64,000 nucleotides of DNA from JAENVU01 sp963756815 (GTDB lineage Bacteria; Actinomycetota; Acidimicrobiia; IMCC26256; JAENVU01), in assembly GCA_963756815.1 (NCBI GenBank), contig CAVWPR010000008.1, positions 186,001-250,000 on the forward strand, written 5' to 3'. The notes below the pieces were generated by a model that did not search any database, was not told where the DNA came from, and was given only the letters and a program-made list of their open reading frames with translations. This document shows, in pieces, positions 25,392 through 34,683 of this stretch; position 1 is the first letter of the stretch, and the number at the start of each line of letters is the position of its first letter. Position numbers and translations under genes: made by a program.

Positions 25392-27080
25392 ATGAGCGAC
25401 GCCAAGACTGCGCCACGGCACGCGAGCGGCGCGTGGCCCGAGCGGCCCGTGCCGCAGGCACAGGAGCGGAGGACATCGAGCGTTCCTCCCACGGTCACCG
25501 CCGCCCTGGCGCAGCGGCTGGCCGCCGATCCCGACGGGCCGTACCTCGACTTCGAGGGCGACGCGTGGTCGGCGCGTCGCATGGCCGAGGCCGCCGGGCA
25601 ACTCGCCGGGGCCTGGCGCCGCTTCGGCATCCGGCGCGGCGACCGCATCGCGACCCTGCTGGAGAACCGGCCCGAGCAGGTGGTCACCTTCTTCGCGGCG
25701 GCGTTCCTCGGGGCGGTCCAGGTGCCGATCAACACGGCGTACAAGGGCGAGTTCCTCCGCCACGTGCTCGTGGACTCCGGCGCGCGGGTCGTCGTGGTGC
25801 AGGAGGACCTCGCCGACCGGATCGCGCTCGTCGTCGGCCCGGAGACGCCGGACCTCGAGGTTGCGATCGTGGTCGGTGACCACGACGCCGTGCCGCCGAC
25901 CCTCGAGGTGTCGTCGTGGGCCGACGCGCTGGCCGCGGGCGCGGCCGATCCGGTGGCCGTCGACGAGGCCGAGCTCGGTCCGGCCGACCTCGCCTGCTTC
26001 ATCTACACGGCCGGCACCACGGGGCCGTCGAAGGGCTGCATGCTCCCGCACCGCTACGTCGTCGCCCTCGGCGAGCAGATCGCGCGCGCCTGGGGCCGCA
26101 CCGCCGACGACGTCGTGCTCACCCCGCTGCCGCTGTTCCACTTCAACGCGATCTCCGTGTGCGTCGTCGGCACGCTGCTCGTGGGCGGCCGGGCCGCCAT
26201 CGTCCGGAAGTTCTCGGTCAGCCGGTTCTGGCCGGAGGTGCGACGGACCGAGGCGACGATGCTCTCGATGCTCGGCTCGCTCGCGATCCTCGTCGCCAAC
26301 GCCGAGGACCACCCGGACCAGGCCGGCCACCGGCTGCGCCTGTGCGCGGCGGCGCCGATGCCGCCCGACACCGACCGCACCTGGCGCGAGCGGTTCGGCT
26401 GCGCGACCTTCAGCGGCGGCTACGGGCTCACCGAGGCGTCCCTGATCTCGATGCTCCCGGCCGGCGAGACGAACAAGGTGGGCGCCGCGGGCAAGCCGAA
26501 CGACCACGAGTTCGAGGTGCGCATCGTCGACGACGGTGACGACCCCGTCCCCACCGGGGAGATCGGCGAGATCGTGTGCCGGCCCACGGGGCCGAACCTG
26601 ATGTTCGCGGGCTACTGGAACCGGGCGGAGGCCACCGTCGAGGTGCTGCGGAACCTCTGGTTCCACACCGGCGACCTCGGCCGGCTCGACGACGACGGCT
26701 TCCTGTACTTCGTCGACCGCAAGAAGGACTACCTCCGGCGACGAGGCGAGAACATCTCGAGCTTCGAGATGGAGCGCACCGTCGTCGCCCACGAGGCGAT
26801 CGCCGACGTCGCCGTGCACGCGGTCGCGAGCGATCAGGGCGAGGACGACGTGAAGGTGACCGCGGTCCTCGTGGCCGGGGCCACGCTGTCGGAGGAGGAC
26901 CTGTGCCGGTGGACCGCGGAGCGGGTGCCGTACTTCGCGATCCCGCGCTACGTCGAGTTCCGCACCGACCTGCCGCGCAACCCGGTCGGCCGGGTCCTGA
27001 AGTACGAGCTGCGCGACGACGGCGTCACCGCCACGACGTGGGACCGCGAGACAGCGGGCGTCACCTTCGAGCGCCGTTGA
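25392..27080 (+). CDS. AMP-forming acyl-CoA synthetase
   Basis: A 562-residue ANL-superfamily ligase that activates a carboxylic acid with ATP and CoA. It has the P-loop-like YTAGTTGPSKGCMLPH, the GGYGLTEAS block, the HTGDLGRLDDDGFLYFVDR core and the C-terminal Lys motif NPVGRVLKYEL. Of known subgroups it most resembles the CaiC/crotonobetaine- and ATP-dependent acyl-CoA ligases. Residues 14-27 (AWPERPVPQAQERR) are the translation of an interspersed repeat, so the N-terminus is probably a neutral extension. It stands alone on the plus strand between minus-strand genes and overlaps the RNA ligase-like gene by 20 bases. Confidence 0.9.
   Translation: MSDAKTAPRHASGAWPERPVPQAQERRTSSVPPTVTAALAQRLAADPDGPYLDFEGDAWSARRMAEAAGQLAGAWRRFGIRRGDRIATLLENRPEQVVTFFAAAFLGAVQVPINTAYKGEFLRHVLVDSGARVVVVQEDLADRIALVVGPETPDLEVAIVVGDHDAVPPTLEVSSWADALAAGAADPVAVDEAELGPADLACFIYTAGTTGPSKGCMLPHRYVVALGEQIARAWGRTADDVVLTPLPLFHFNAISVCVVGTLLVGGRAAIVRKFSVSRFWPEVRRTEATMLSMLGSLAILVANAEDHPDQAGHRLRLCAAAPMPPDTDRTWRERFGCATFSGGYGLTEASLISMLPAGETNKVGAAGKPNDHEFEVRIVDDGDDPVPTGEIGEIVCRPTGPNLMFAGYWNRAEATVEVLRNLWFHTGDLGRLDDDGFLYFVDRKKDYLRRRGENISSFEMERTVVAHEAIADVAVHAVASDQGEDDVKVTAVLVAGATLSEEDLCRWTAERVPYFAIPRYVEFRTDLPRNPVGRVLKYELRDDGVTATTWDRETAGVTFERR
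25435..25471. repeat. interspersed hairpin element, copy B
   Basis: The same layout as 20343-20379: GGCCCGAGCGGCCCG, hairpin GTGCC-GCA-GGCAC (25449-25461), then AGGAGCGGAG. Both bases of one stem pair are changed together (C:G to T:A) relative to copy A. This copy is read in frame inside the acyl-CoA ligase gene. Confidence 0.65.
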
Positions 27081-27594
27081 GCGGGAAGCTCGCCCGCGTC
27101 GACCACCGGCCGTCGGCGCCCTCCTGCCACACCTCGACCCGACTCGCGGCGGCGGCGACGGGGAGCTGCGCGCCCACCGCGGCGGTGATCGTCTCGATCG
27201 GGGCATCGGGCCGGTGCGTCACGGTCAGGTGCGGGACGATCTCGGCGAACTGCCCGCGGTACGGCGGGTACTCGGGGAACGCCCGGGCGAGCACCTCGGT
27301 GAGGGCGCGGAAGCGTGCCGCGGGCTCCGGCGCGAGATAGAGGACGTGGTCCGGGAACGAACGCACCGCGTCGAAGGTCACCGCGAACGGCTCGCAGCCC
27401 GCGAGTGCGCGCTCGATCCGCTCGAGGCCGGCGTCGTCGATCGCGTCGGGTGTCGCGAACGGGAACAGCACGGTGACGTGCGCGCCGGCGCCGAGCGCAG
27501 CCACCGGGTCCCATGCCCGCCGGTGCTCGCCCACGACGGGCTCGAGCTCGGGCATGGGCACGACGATGCCGGAACGGCGCTCCGCGGCGGTCAC
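27061..27594 (-). CDS. 2'-5' RNA ligase family (2H phosphoesterase) protein
   Basis: A 177-residue protein with the two HxT motifs of the 2H phosphoesterase fold: HVTVLFPF at about residue 45 and HLTVTHRP at about residue 126. Such proteins cleave or form 2',5'-phosphodiester or cyclic phosphate bonds in RNA and nucleotides; the substrate here is unknown. The start is taken as the GTG at 27594, which overlaps the TGA of the methyltransferase gene, so the two are probably translated together. The last 20 bases overlap the convergent acyl-CoA ligase gene. Confidence 0.8.
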   Translation of the reverse strand: MTAAERRSGIVVPMPELEPVVGEHRRAWDPVAALGAGAHVTVLFPFATPDAIDDAGLERIERALAGCEPFAVTFDAVRSFPDHVLYLAPEPAARFRALTEVLARAFPEYPPYRGQFAEIVPHLTVTHRPDAPIETITAAVGAQLPVAAAASRVEVWQEGADGRWSTRASFPLNGARR

Positions 27595-28355
27595 TGCTTG
27601 CGGACCTTCCAGATCTCCTCGCCCGGCCAGCGCCGGGCCCAGTCGAGGTCGGCGAAGCCCTCGTAGCCGGTGCGCGCGTCGCGCGGTGGTCGGAGCTCGC
27701 GGAGGTCCTCGACGCGCAGCCCGTGGCGACGGAACAGCGCGAACCACTCCGAGTGGAGCATCTGGAAGTCGATGGTGCCGTCGCCCCAGTCGAAGGCGCG
27801 TGCGCCGAACATCGGTTGTCGCAGCGTCGTGCCGACGGTGCCGTCGGGGTCGCCCGGCGGGAAGCACGTGTTGTGCAGCAAGGTGGAGATGCTGAACGCG
27901 AGGAGACCGCCGGGGCGCAGCAGCCGTGCCACCTCCGGCACCGTGACCGCCGGGTCGCAGAAGCTCATCGCGCCGTGATCGCAGAACACCACGTCGAACG
28001 CTTCGGCGCGGAACGGGGTCGCGGATGCCGAGGCGCACACGAGGCCCATGCGGCGGCCCGCGTCCCGGACGTGTGCCGCCGCGTGGCGGAGCTGACCGAT
28101 CGACAGGTCGAGCCCGAACGTGCGTCGTGCGGCCCCGGCGAGCGCGAGCGAGGCCTGCGCGCCGCCGCAGCCGAGCTCGAGCACGTCGAGGCCCGAGAGG
28201 TCGCCGAGCACACCCAGGTCGGACTCGGGGATCCGGTACGCACCCCACGCGGCGTCGCTGATGTCTTCGTGGTGGACGGCCTGGTAGTCGTCGGCGTCGT
28301 CGTCCCAGAAGGTCCGGTTCGTGCGCTCGTAGTGGTCGACCCGCTCGCTCGTCAT
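27591..28355 (-). CDS. class I SAM-dependent methyltransferase
   Basis: A 254-residue Rossmann-fold methyltransferase. Motif I reads VLELGCGGAQASLAL, followed by FGLDLS for ribose binding and FDVVFCDHGAM with the post-II region. Relatives in the Methyltransf_11/25 group methylate small molecules or quinone-like substrates. The ATG at 28355 is chosen as the first residue of the recognisable domain. The frame is open further upstream only because the preceding hydrolase gene has been shifted into the same frame. The gene lies in a minus-strand operon with a P450 and an alpha/beta hydrolase. Confidence 0.83.
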   Translation of the reverse strand: MTSERVDHYERTNRTFWDDDADDYQAVHHEDISDAAWGAYRIPESDLGVLGDLSGLDVLELGCGGAQASLALAGAARRTFGLDLSIGQLRHAAAHVRDAGRRMGLVCASASATPFRAEAFDVVFCDHGAMSFCDPAVTVPEVARLLRPGGLLAFSISTLLHNTCFPPGDPDGTVGTTLRQPMFGARAFDWGDGTIDFQMLHSEWFALFRRHGLRVEDLRELRPPRDARTGYEGFADLDWARRWPGEEIWKVRKQ

Positions 28356-29082
28356 CGGACCCGGTGTCAGTCGGTCGCGGCGTGCGAGATCGGCGAGGAG
28401 CCGTGACAGCTCGTCGGGACGGGACAGGAACGGGCTGTGCGACGCGTCGATCTCGACGACGTCGTCGCAGCGCGCCGCCAGATTGCGCTGGAGTGGGGGG
28501 AGGACGGCGCGGTCGTCGGTGCACAGGACATAGGTCGACGGGCGCTCGCGCCACGCCACGACGCGCGGCGACTGGCCGAAGCCGGCCGCGTGCTCGGGGC
28601 CGAGCCGGGCGACGAGCCCGGCCGCGCCCGCGGGATCGCAGTCGGCGTAGAAGGCCTCGACCGCGAGCGTCGGCGTCGACGGTCATCGTGCCGTCGGCCT
28701 CGAAGCGGATCGCTTGCTCGAGCACGGTGCCCGCCCCGCCCTCGGCGTCGTTGGCCATCACGGTCTCGTGCGCGTCGAGCGGGAACGCGGCCACGAACAC
28801 GAGGCGGCGTACCGCCGGATGCGTCCCGGCGTCGGTGATCGCGGCGCCGCCGTACGAGTGGCCCACGAGCAGCACCGGGCCGTCGATGTCGTCGAGCGCG
28901 GCGCGGAGCGCGTCACCGTGGCCGTGGAGATCGGTGAGCGGTCGGGGATCGTCGCCGTGGCCGGGCAGGTCGAGCGCGACGACCGGGACGCCGGCGTCTC
29001 TCAGCCGGTCGACGACGGGTTGCCAGCACCACGCGCCGTGCCAGGCACCGTGCACCAGCACCACCGTGACGGGCTCGCTCAT
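28356..29082 (-). CDS. alpha/beta hydrolase, frameshifted
   Basis: Begins MSEPVTVVLVHGAWHGAWCW and has the nucleophile elbow VGHSYGGAAI and the C-terminal catalytic His in EIDASHSPFLSRPDEL. It is of the same small-hydrolase type as the pair at 4-5.5 kb (salicylate-esterase-like) but clearly distinct. A frame change near 28670 splits it, and its stop is unclear because the corrected frame runs on into the methyltransferase. The ATG overlaps the P450 stop (ATGA). The function is probably hydrolysis of an ester or lactone formed in the pathway. Confidence 0.75.
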
Positions 29083-30255
29083 CGGCTCGCGCCCTGGATG
29101 GGCAGGTTCGCGAACCCGCGCACGTTGCCGGAGTGCACCCGAGTGCTGGCGGCCTCGTCGATGTCGTAGGCGCCGAGGCGGGGGAGCAGCTCCTCGAGCG
29201 CGACCCGCGTCTCGAGCCGCGCCAGTGCCGCACCGAGACAGTGGTGGATGCCGTGGCCGAACGCGACGTGGCCGGCCGGGTTCCGGCCGATGTCGAGCTC
29301 GTCGGCCCGCGGCCAGTGGCGCGGGTCGCGGTTCGCGGAGCCGAAGAGCAGCAGCCCCTTCATCCCGGCGGGGAGCGTGACGCCGTGGAGCTCGACGTCG
29401 CGCGTCAGGAGCCGGGCCAGGCCCTGCGTCGACGTGTCGAAGCGCAGGACCTCCTCGACCGCACCGGCGACCGCGGAGGGATCGGCGAGCAGCCGAGCGC
29501 GTTGGTCGGGGAACCGCCAGAGCCAGTAGAGGGCGTTGCCGATCAGCTTCGTGGTGGTCTCGTTCCCGGCGATGACGAGGAGGAACAGGAAGCCCATCAC
29601 CTCGGAGTGCGACAGGGCGCGGGCGTCGTCGGATGCGCTGACGAGCGCGCTCGTCATGTCGTCGGTGGGACGCACCCGACGGTCCTCCGACGAGCGTGTG
29701 CAGGTAGCCGTAGAGCTGGGTGGCCCCGGCGAGCCCCTCGGGGGTGAGATCGGCGTCGTCCGCCTCGCGGTGGAGCATGGCGTCCGACCAGCCGCGCACC
29801 TGGTCCTGATCGGCTTCGGGAATCCCGAGCATCGTGCTGATCACGGCCATCGGCAGCAGGGCCGCGAACTCCTGGATCGCGTCGAACGACGAGCCCGCGG
29901 CGTCGAGCAGGGCCACGGCCTTGGCGCGGGTGGGCCCTTCCATGTCGGCAACCCGCTTCGGGGTGAACGACCGGCTCACGAGTGCTCGCAGCTCGGTGTG
30001 CCGGATCGGATCCATCTCGATGAGCATCGGCTGCACCTCGTCGGCGCCGCGCTCGAGGGTGATCCCACCGGTGGAGGAGAAGGTGTGCCAGTCGTCGATC
30101 GCCGCCCGCACGTCGTCGTAGCGCGACAGCGCCCAGAACCCGCGGTCCGTGTCGACGTACGCCGGCGCATCGTCGCGGAGCGCCGCGTAGATCGGGTACG
30201 GATCCTCGTGGGTCGCGTACGTGTACGGGTCGTACCTGATGCCCACCCCTGGCAT
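29079..30255 (-). CDS. cytochrome P450, frameshifted
   Basis: A bacterial class I P450 of about 390 residues after correction. It begins IRYDPYTYATHEDPYPIYAALR, has the I-helix oxygen-activation motif IAGNETTT, the K-helix E-x-x-R in VEEVLRF and the haem-ligand loop FGHGIHHCLGAALAR. One frame change near 29680 joins the two halves. It would hydroxylate a lipophilic substrate using ferredoxin-type partners encoded elsewhere. Its neighbours (amidohydrolase upstream, hydrolase and methyltransferase downstream) are on the same strand and tightly spaced, which suggests one catabolic operon. Confidence 0.85.
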
Positions 30256-30268
30256 GTCGGTCCGGTGG

Positions 30269-31553
30269 CTACGCGGTCGGCGTGAGGTCGGTGATCTTCA
30301 CCGGGCCCGAACGGGCTTCGTGCTCGAGCACGGCGGTCGAGTGGGGCTCGACGTCCCAGCCGTCGGCCTCGGCGCGGAGCGCACCGACGGTGCACCGCTC
30401 GCGTGGGCGGATCGAGAAGGGGTCGTAGCGGAAGAACCGCATCGCGTTCTCGTGCGTCATCGCGTCGATCTCGGCGTCGGTGAGGTCGGTGGCGTCGAAC
30501 TCGGCCATCATCTTCTCGGGCGCGGTCGGGCCAGTTGGCGTCGGAGTGCGGATAGTCGATCTCGACGGTGATGCGGTCGACGCCGATGTCGCGCGCGAGC
30601 TTCACGCCGACGCCGTCGTTGATGTAGCAGAGGATCACGTGCTCCATGAAGACCTCGCTCGGTAGCTGCGAGCCGAAGTCGGCGCCGGTCCACGCCTTGT
30701 GCGTGCGGTACGAGTGGTCGAGCCGCTCGAGGAAGTACGGGATCCATCCGATGCCGCCCTCGGACAGCGCCACGGTGACGTCCGGGAACTTCTTGAACAC
30801 GGGCGAGTGGATCAGGTCGGCCGCGCACTGGACGATGTTCATCGGCTGGAGCGTGATGAGGACGTCGATCGGGGCGTCCGCCGAGGTCATGACCAACTTG
30901 CCCGACGAGCCGATGTGCATGCACACGATCGTCCCCTCGTCCGAGCACGCCTGCCAGAACGGGTCCCAGTGGTCCGAGTGCAGGCTCGGGAGGTGGAGCG
31001 GCTCGGGGTTCTCCGGGAACGTGATCGCGTGGCAGCCCTTCTTCGCGACCCGCCGGACCTCGTCGGCGAGCGTGTGCGGGTCCCAGATCATCGGGATCGC
31101 GAGCGGGATGAAGCGGTCCGGCGCGTACCCGCACCACTCGTCGATGTGCCAGTCGTTGTAGGCCTGGGCGAGGACCTTCGCGGTGTCCTTGTCCTCGAGC
31201 GTCGCGAACAGGCGGCCGGCGAAGCCGGGCAGGCTCGGGAAGTTGAGCGAGCCGAGCGTGCCGTTCGCGTTCATGTCCATCACGCGGTCGGCGACGTCGT
31301 AGCAACCGGGGCGGATCTCGTCGAACGAGGTCGGGTCGATCCCGTACTCCTCCTTCGGACGGCCGGCGACCGCGTTCAGCCCGATGTTCGGGACCTCGAT
31401 CTCCTGGAAGCGCCACACGTCGGTGCCGTCGTCCTTGCGGACGAGCTTCGGCGCGATGTCGGCGTACTTCGCGGGGAGGTGGGCGTCGAACATGTTCGGC
31501 GGCTCCACCACGTGGTCGTCCACGCTCACGATGATCATGTCGTCGCGCTGCAT
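30269..31553 (-). CDS. amidohydrolase 2 family protein, paralogue of 15211-16452, frameshifted
   Basis: Opens MIIVSVDDHVVEPPNMFDAH, shares the DDHVVEPP signature and the RPGCYD and MHIGSS blocks with the amidohydrolase at 15.2 kb, and continues to EIDYPHSDANWPD. A frame change near 30525 separates the C-terminal 80 residues (FDATDLTDAEIDAMTHENAM). The corrected length of about 428 residues matches its paralogue. It is a metal-dependent TIM-barrel hydrolase or decarboxylase of unknown substrate, upstream of the P450 in the same operon. Confidence 0.83.
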
Positions 31554-31585
31554 CGGAGTGCTCCCGCTCGAGGCTGCTGAGGTGC

Positions 31586-32385
31586 TCAGGGTACCGCCGG
31601 ACCGCGGCCGCGTGACTCGAGGCTCGGCTCGATGGGTGCCACCGGCTGGACCTCCACGGTGTCGAGCCGGGCATGGGCGGGCGCGGTGAGGGCGTGGACC
31701 ACGACGTCGGCGATGTCGGCCGGCTCGACGGTGTTGAAGTGACGCTGGATCCCGAACCGGGGCCAGAGGTCCACGAGGTGCTCGAACGTCCCGGGCTCCC
31801 ACCCGCCGGCGAAGTCGGTGAGCGTCGGCCCGACCCGGATCACCGTGGTGCGGATCCCGCGGCCCTCGGTCTCCATGTCGACCACTCGCGCCACCGTCTC
31901 GATCGCCGCCTTGCTCGCGCTGTACCCGATCATGCCGGGCCGTGGTGCGCGGGCCGTGTCGGAGGAGACGAACACGACGTCGCCGCGCCCGGCGGCCAGC
32001 ATCGGGCGCAGCGCGCGCCGGGTGCACAGCAGCGGGCCGAGCAGGTTGGTGTCCACCTCGCGGGCGAGGTCCCCCGGATCGGTGTCCACGAGGAGCCCGG
32101 GCACCGCGATCCCAGCGTTGTTCACGAGCGTGTCCACGGGTCCGAGCTCGTGCTCCACCGCGGCGAAGAACCCGTCGACCGAGTCCGGGTCGGTCACGTC
32201 GAGTGCGTGCGCCGCGGCCGTGCCGCCCGCGAGCTCGACGAGCTCGGCGGTGGTCGCCAGGGCATCGGGGCGGCGGGCGCCGACCCCGACCTTCCAACCG
32301 CGCGCGCACCGAGCGCGACGGCGATCGCGCGCCCGATGCCACTCGACGCGCCGGTCACCGCGGCGATGCGCCCGTCCCCCGTCAT
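31586..32385 (-). CDS. SDR family oxidoreductase, frameshifted
   Basis: A short-chain dehydrogenase with the cofactor motif TGASSGIG near the N-terminus, LVNNAG, a catalytic Ser in VVFVSSD and YSASK. A frame change near 32300 hides the segment between strand 2 and strand 4. The C-terminus lacks the usual VDGG signature and instead ends in a Pro/Arg-rich tail, as in the non-classical SDRs that act on larger substrates. The ATG at 32385 is the first residue of the recognised domain; another ATG lies at 32409. It is divergent from the thiolase gene. Confidence 0.78.
31588..31593 (-). promoter_or_regulatory. -10 box TACCCT and short palindrome before the amidohydrolase
   Basis: On the minus strand TACCCT is followed by the short palindrome CTGAG-CAC-CTCAG and then a GGGAG ribosome site before the ATG at 31553. 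It sits at the 3' end of the SDR gene, so the amidohydrolase/P450 group can be transcribed separately. Confidence 0.4.
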
Positions 32386-32429
32386 CGCCGCCACGCTACG
32401 GCGGGCCAACGCGTCGTGGCGGGGTTCGT

Positions 32430-32435
32430 TACAGT
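32430..32435 (+). promoter_or_regulatory. -10 box TACAGT of the thiolase operon
   Basis: TACAGT ends eight bases before the GTG at 32444, so the message is expected to be leaderless. Confidence 0.5.
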
Positions 32436-32443
32436 CCGCCGCC

Positions 32444-33605
32444 GTGGACCGTCGGGTGTGCGTGGTCGGGGTGGGGCTGGCCGACGGCCCGAAGACGCCG
32501 GGGCTCAGCGCGCTCGATGTTGCAGGCGCAGGCGTTCGGCCGGGCGATCGCCGACGCCGGCGTCCCGAAGCGGGAGATCGACGGGCTCGCGTCGGCGGGC
32601 TACGGCGGCATGCACGAGGTCCAGCTGGCCGAGTACCTCGGCCTGACCCCGCACTGGCTCGACTCCACCAGCTGCGGCGGATCGAGCTTCGAGTTCCACG
32701 CCCTGCACGCGTACCGCGCGATCCAGGCCGGCGACGCCGACACCGTGGCGATCGTCTACGGCAACAACGAGCTGTCGGCGGCCGGGCGCTCGCTCGGCAC
32801 GGGCCGCAGTGGGGGCGGTGCCGGCGCGGTGCCGTACCCGATGAGCTGGGAGCTCCCGACCGGCCTCACCCTGGTCGGCGCGTACGCGATGGCGGCGCAC
32901 CGGCACATGCACCAGTACGGCACGACCTCGGAGCAGCTCGCGTCGATCTCGGTGCAGACCCGGGAGCACGCGGCGCGCAATCCGCACGCGATGTACCGCG
33001 ATCCGATCACGGTCGACGACGTGCTGGGCTCCAAGCTCGTGGCCGACCCGCTCCACAAGCTCGACTGCTGCGTGGTGTCCGACGGCGGGTGCTGCATCAT
33101 CCTCACCACCGAGGACCGCGCCCGGGCGTCGGGGCGGCCACTCGTCTACGTGCGCGGCGCGGCCGCCGGCATGACCCACCACTCGATCCAGGCGATGCCG
33201 GACCTGACGGTCACCGCCGGCGCGGTCACCGGTCCCAAGGCGTTCGCCGAGGCCGGGATCACCGCGGCCGACGTCGACACGTTCCAGATGTACGACTCGT
33301 TCACCTACACCGTGCTCGTCTGTCTCGAGGACCTCGGCTTCGCGCCGAAGGGCGAGGGCGGCGAGTTCGCGGCGTCCGGCGCGCTCCGCCTCGGCGGCGC
33401 GCTGCCCACCAACACCGATGGCGGCGGACTCTCGGCGACGCACCCTGGCATGCGCGGCCTCTTCCTCCTGTGCGAGGCGACGCGCCAGCTGCGCGGCGAG
33501 GCGGGCGACAGCCAGGTGGAGGGCGCGGAGATCGCGGTCGCGCACGGCAGTGGCGGCTGGCTCTCGACGATGGGCACCGTGGTGCTCGGGACCGAGCCGG
33601 CGTGA
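32444..33605 (+). CDS. thiolase-fold lipid-transfer (SCP-x/Ltp-type) protein, frameshifted
   Basis: A thiolase-superfamily protein of about 387 residues related to the Ltp2/SCP-x group. The nucleophile-loop Cys is in DSTSCGGSSFEFHAL, and the late conserved block reads NTDGGGLSATHPGMRG with its His. An indel near 32518 separates the first 25 residues (VDRRVCVVGVGLADG) from the rest. It is followed by a DUF35 Zn-ribbon protein, the arrangement seen in the Ltp2-ChsH2 aldolase complex of steroid side-chain breakdown. A retro-aldol or thiolytic carbon-carbon cleavage of a CoA ester is therefore likely. Confidence 0.82.
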
Positions 33606-33644
33606 GCGGGGAAGGCGTGAGCGGGGCCCGAGAGCGGGGAGGGC

Positions 33645-34052
33645 GTGCCGAAGTACCTGATCCCGCGGATCTCGCCGGAGGCCGAGGAGTACTTCGCCGG
33701 CACCGTGCGCGGCGAGCTGCGAGTGCAGCGGTGTCGCGCGTGCGGTCTGCACCACCATTACCCGCGGATGGCGTGTCCGCACTGCGGCAGCCCCGACCTC
33801 GAATGGGTGACGGCGTCGGGTCACGGGACGCTGCACTCGTTCACGGTCGTCCGCCAGAACGGCATCCCGCCCTTCCACGAGCAGGTGCCCTTCGTCGTGG
33901 GCCTCGTCGACCTCGACGAGGCCGGGGCCCGCTTCGTCGCCCAGCTGCCGACCGTGGCGCCCGAGGACGCGCGCATCGGCATGGGGGTACGCGCGGTGTT
34001 CCGCCCGGCGAGCGAGCGCGTCGCCTTCGTCGACTTCGCGACGGATGGTTGA
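33645..34052 (+). CDS. DUF35 OB-fold/zinc-ribbon protein, partner of the thiolase
   Basis: A 135-residue protein with a rubredoxin-like zinc ribbon (QRCRACGLHHHYPRMACPHC, two C-x2-C pairs) followed by an OB fold (WVTASGHGTLHSFTVV). DUF35 proteins bind acyl-CoA and work as obligate partners of thiolase-like Ltp proteins and HMG-CoA-synthase-like enzymes. Placement 40 bases after the Ltp-type gene supports a heteromeric complex. The GTG start lies after a short GAGCGGGG-rich spacer, and its stop overlaps the TetR gene start by a few bases. Confidence 0.85.
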   Translation: MPKYLIPRISPEAEEYFAGTVRGELRVQRCRACGLHHHYPRMACPHCGSPDLEWVTASGHGTLHSFTVVRQNGIPPFHEQVPFVVGLVDLDEAGARFVAQLPTVAPEDARIGMGVRAVFRPASERVAFVDFATDG

Positions 34053-34677
34053 TCCTCAGCCGGCGGAGGCCGCCGTCGCCCTCGACGGTCGGGCCCTCGG
34101 ACGGCGGGGTACCCAGACGCGCCGACGCCTGCTCGACGCGACCGCGCGCCTGCTCGAGGACAACGGGCTGCGGGAGCTGCGGGTCGTCGACATCGCCCGT
34201 GCCGTCGACCTGGCGCCGGCGACCTTCTACCAGTACTTCCACGACGTCGAGGAGGCGGTGCTCGCGCTCTCGGTCGCGGTCGGGGAGGAGACCAGCTCGC
34301 TGAGCGCGCTCGTGGCGCGGTCGTGGTCGGGCCCGGAGGGGCTCGACGTCGTGCGCCGCCTCGTGGAGGACTTCATCTCGAACTGGGATCACCATCGCGC
34401 CGTGCTGCGGACCCGGAACCTGGCTGCGCAGGAAGGTGATCTCCGATTCCGGACCGTGCGCAACGAAGCGCTGCGTCCGCTCACCGAGGGGATCGCGGCG
34501 AAGGTCTCGGCACGCGGGGAACCGGGTGTCGCGCCCTACGCGGCCGCGGCCGCGATGGTGTCGATGCTCGAGCGCATGGCGGCGTTCCATGTCGACCTCG
34601 AGGCCTACGGCACGTCGCGCGCCGAGGTCGTGGAGACGACCGCCCGCATCCTGCACCGCACCGCGACGGGCGAGTAG
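34045..34677 (+). CDS. TetR-family transcriptional regulator
   Basis: A 210-residue repressor-type protein with an N-terminal helix-turn-helix (TRRRLLDATARLLEDNGLRE through VDIARAVDLAPATFYQYFHD, about residues 25-68) and a helical ligand-binding domain. It overlaps the DUF35 gene and so is co-transcribed with the thiolase complex, which suggests it controls this catabolic block in response to a CoA ester. It is a candidate for binding the TGACG/CGTCA palindromes in this window, although that is untested and other TetR proteins surely exist in the genome. Confidence 0.87.
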   Translation: MVDPQPAEAAVALDGRALGRRGTQTRRRLLDATARLLEDNGLRELRVVDIARAVDLAPATFYQYFHDVEEAVLALSVAVGEETSSLSALVARSWSGPEGLDVVRRLVEDFISNWDHHRAVLRTRNLAAQEGDLRFRTVRNEALRPLTEGIAAKVSARGEPGVAPYAAAAAMVSMLERMAAFHVDLEAYGTSRAEVVETTARILHRTATGE

Positions 34678-34683
34678 CCCCGA

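Noticed and set aside
27061..30255. A 1,064-codon frame appearing to fuse P450, hydrolase and RNA ligase domains
   Set aside because: Domain order and overlapping stop/start junctions show four separate genes. The long frame exists only because indels moved successive genes into one frame and mask the stops between them.
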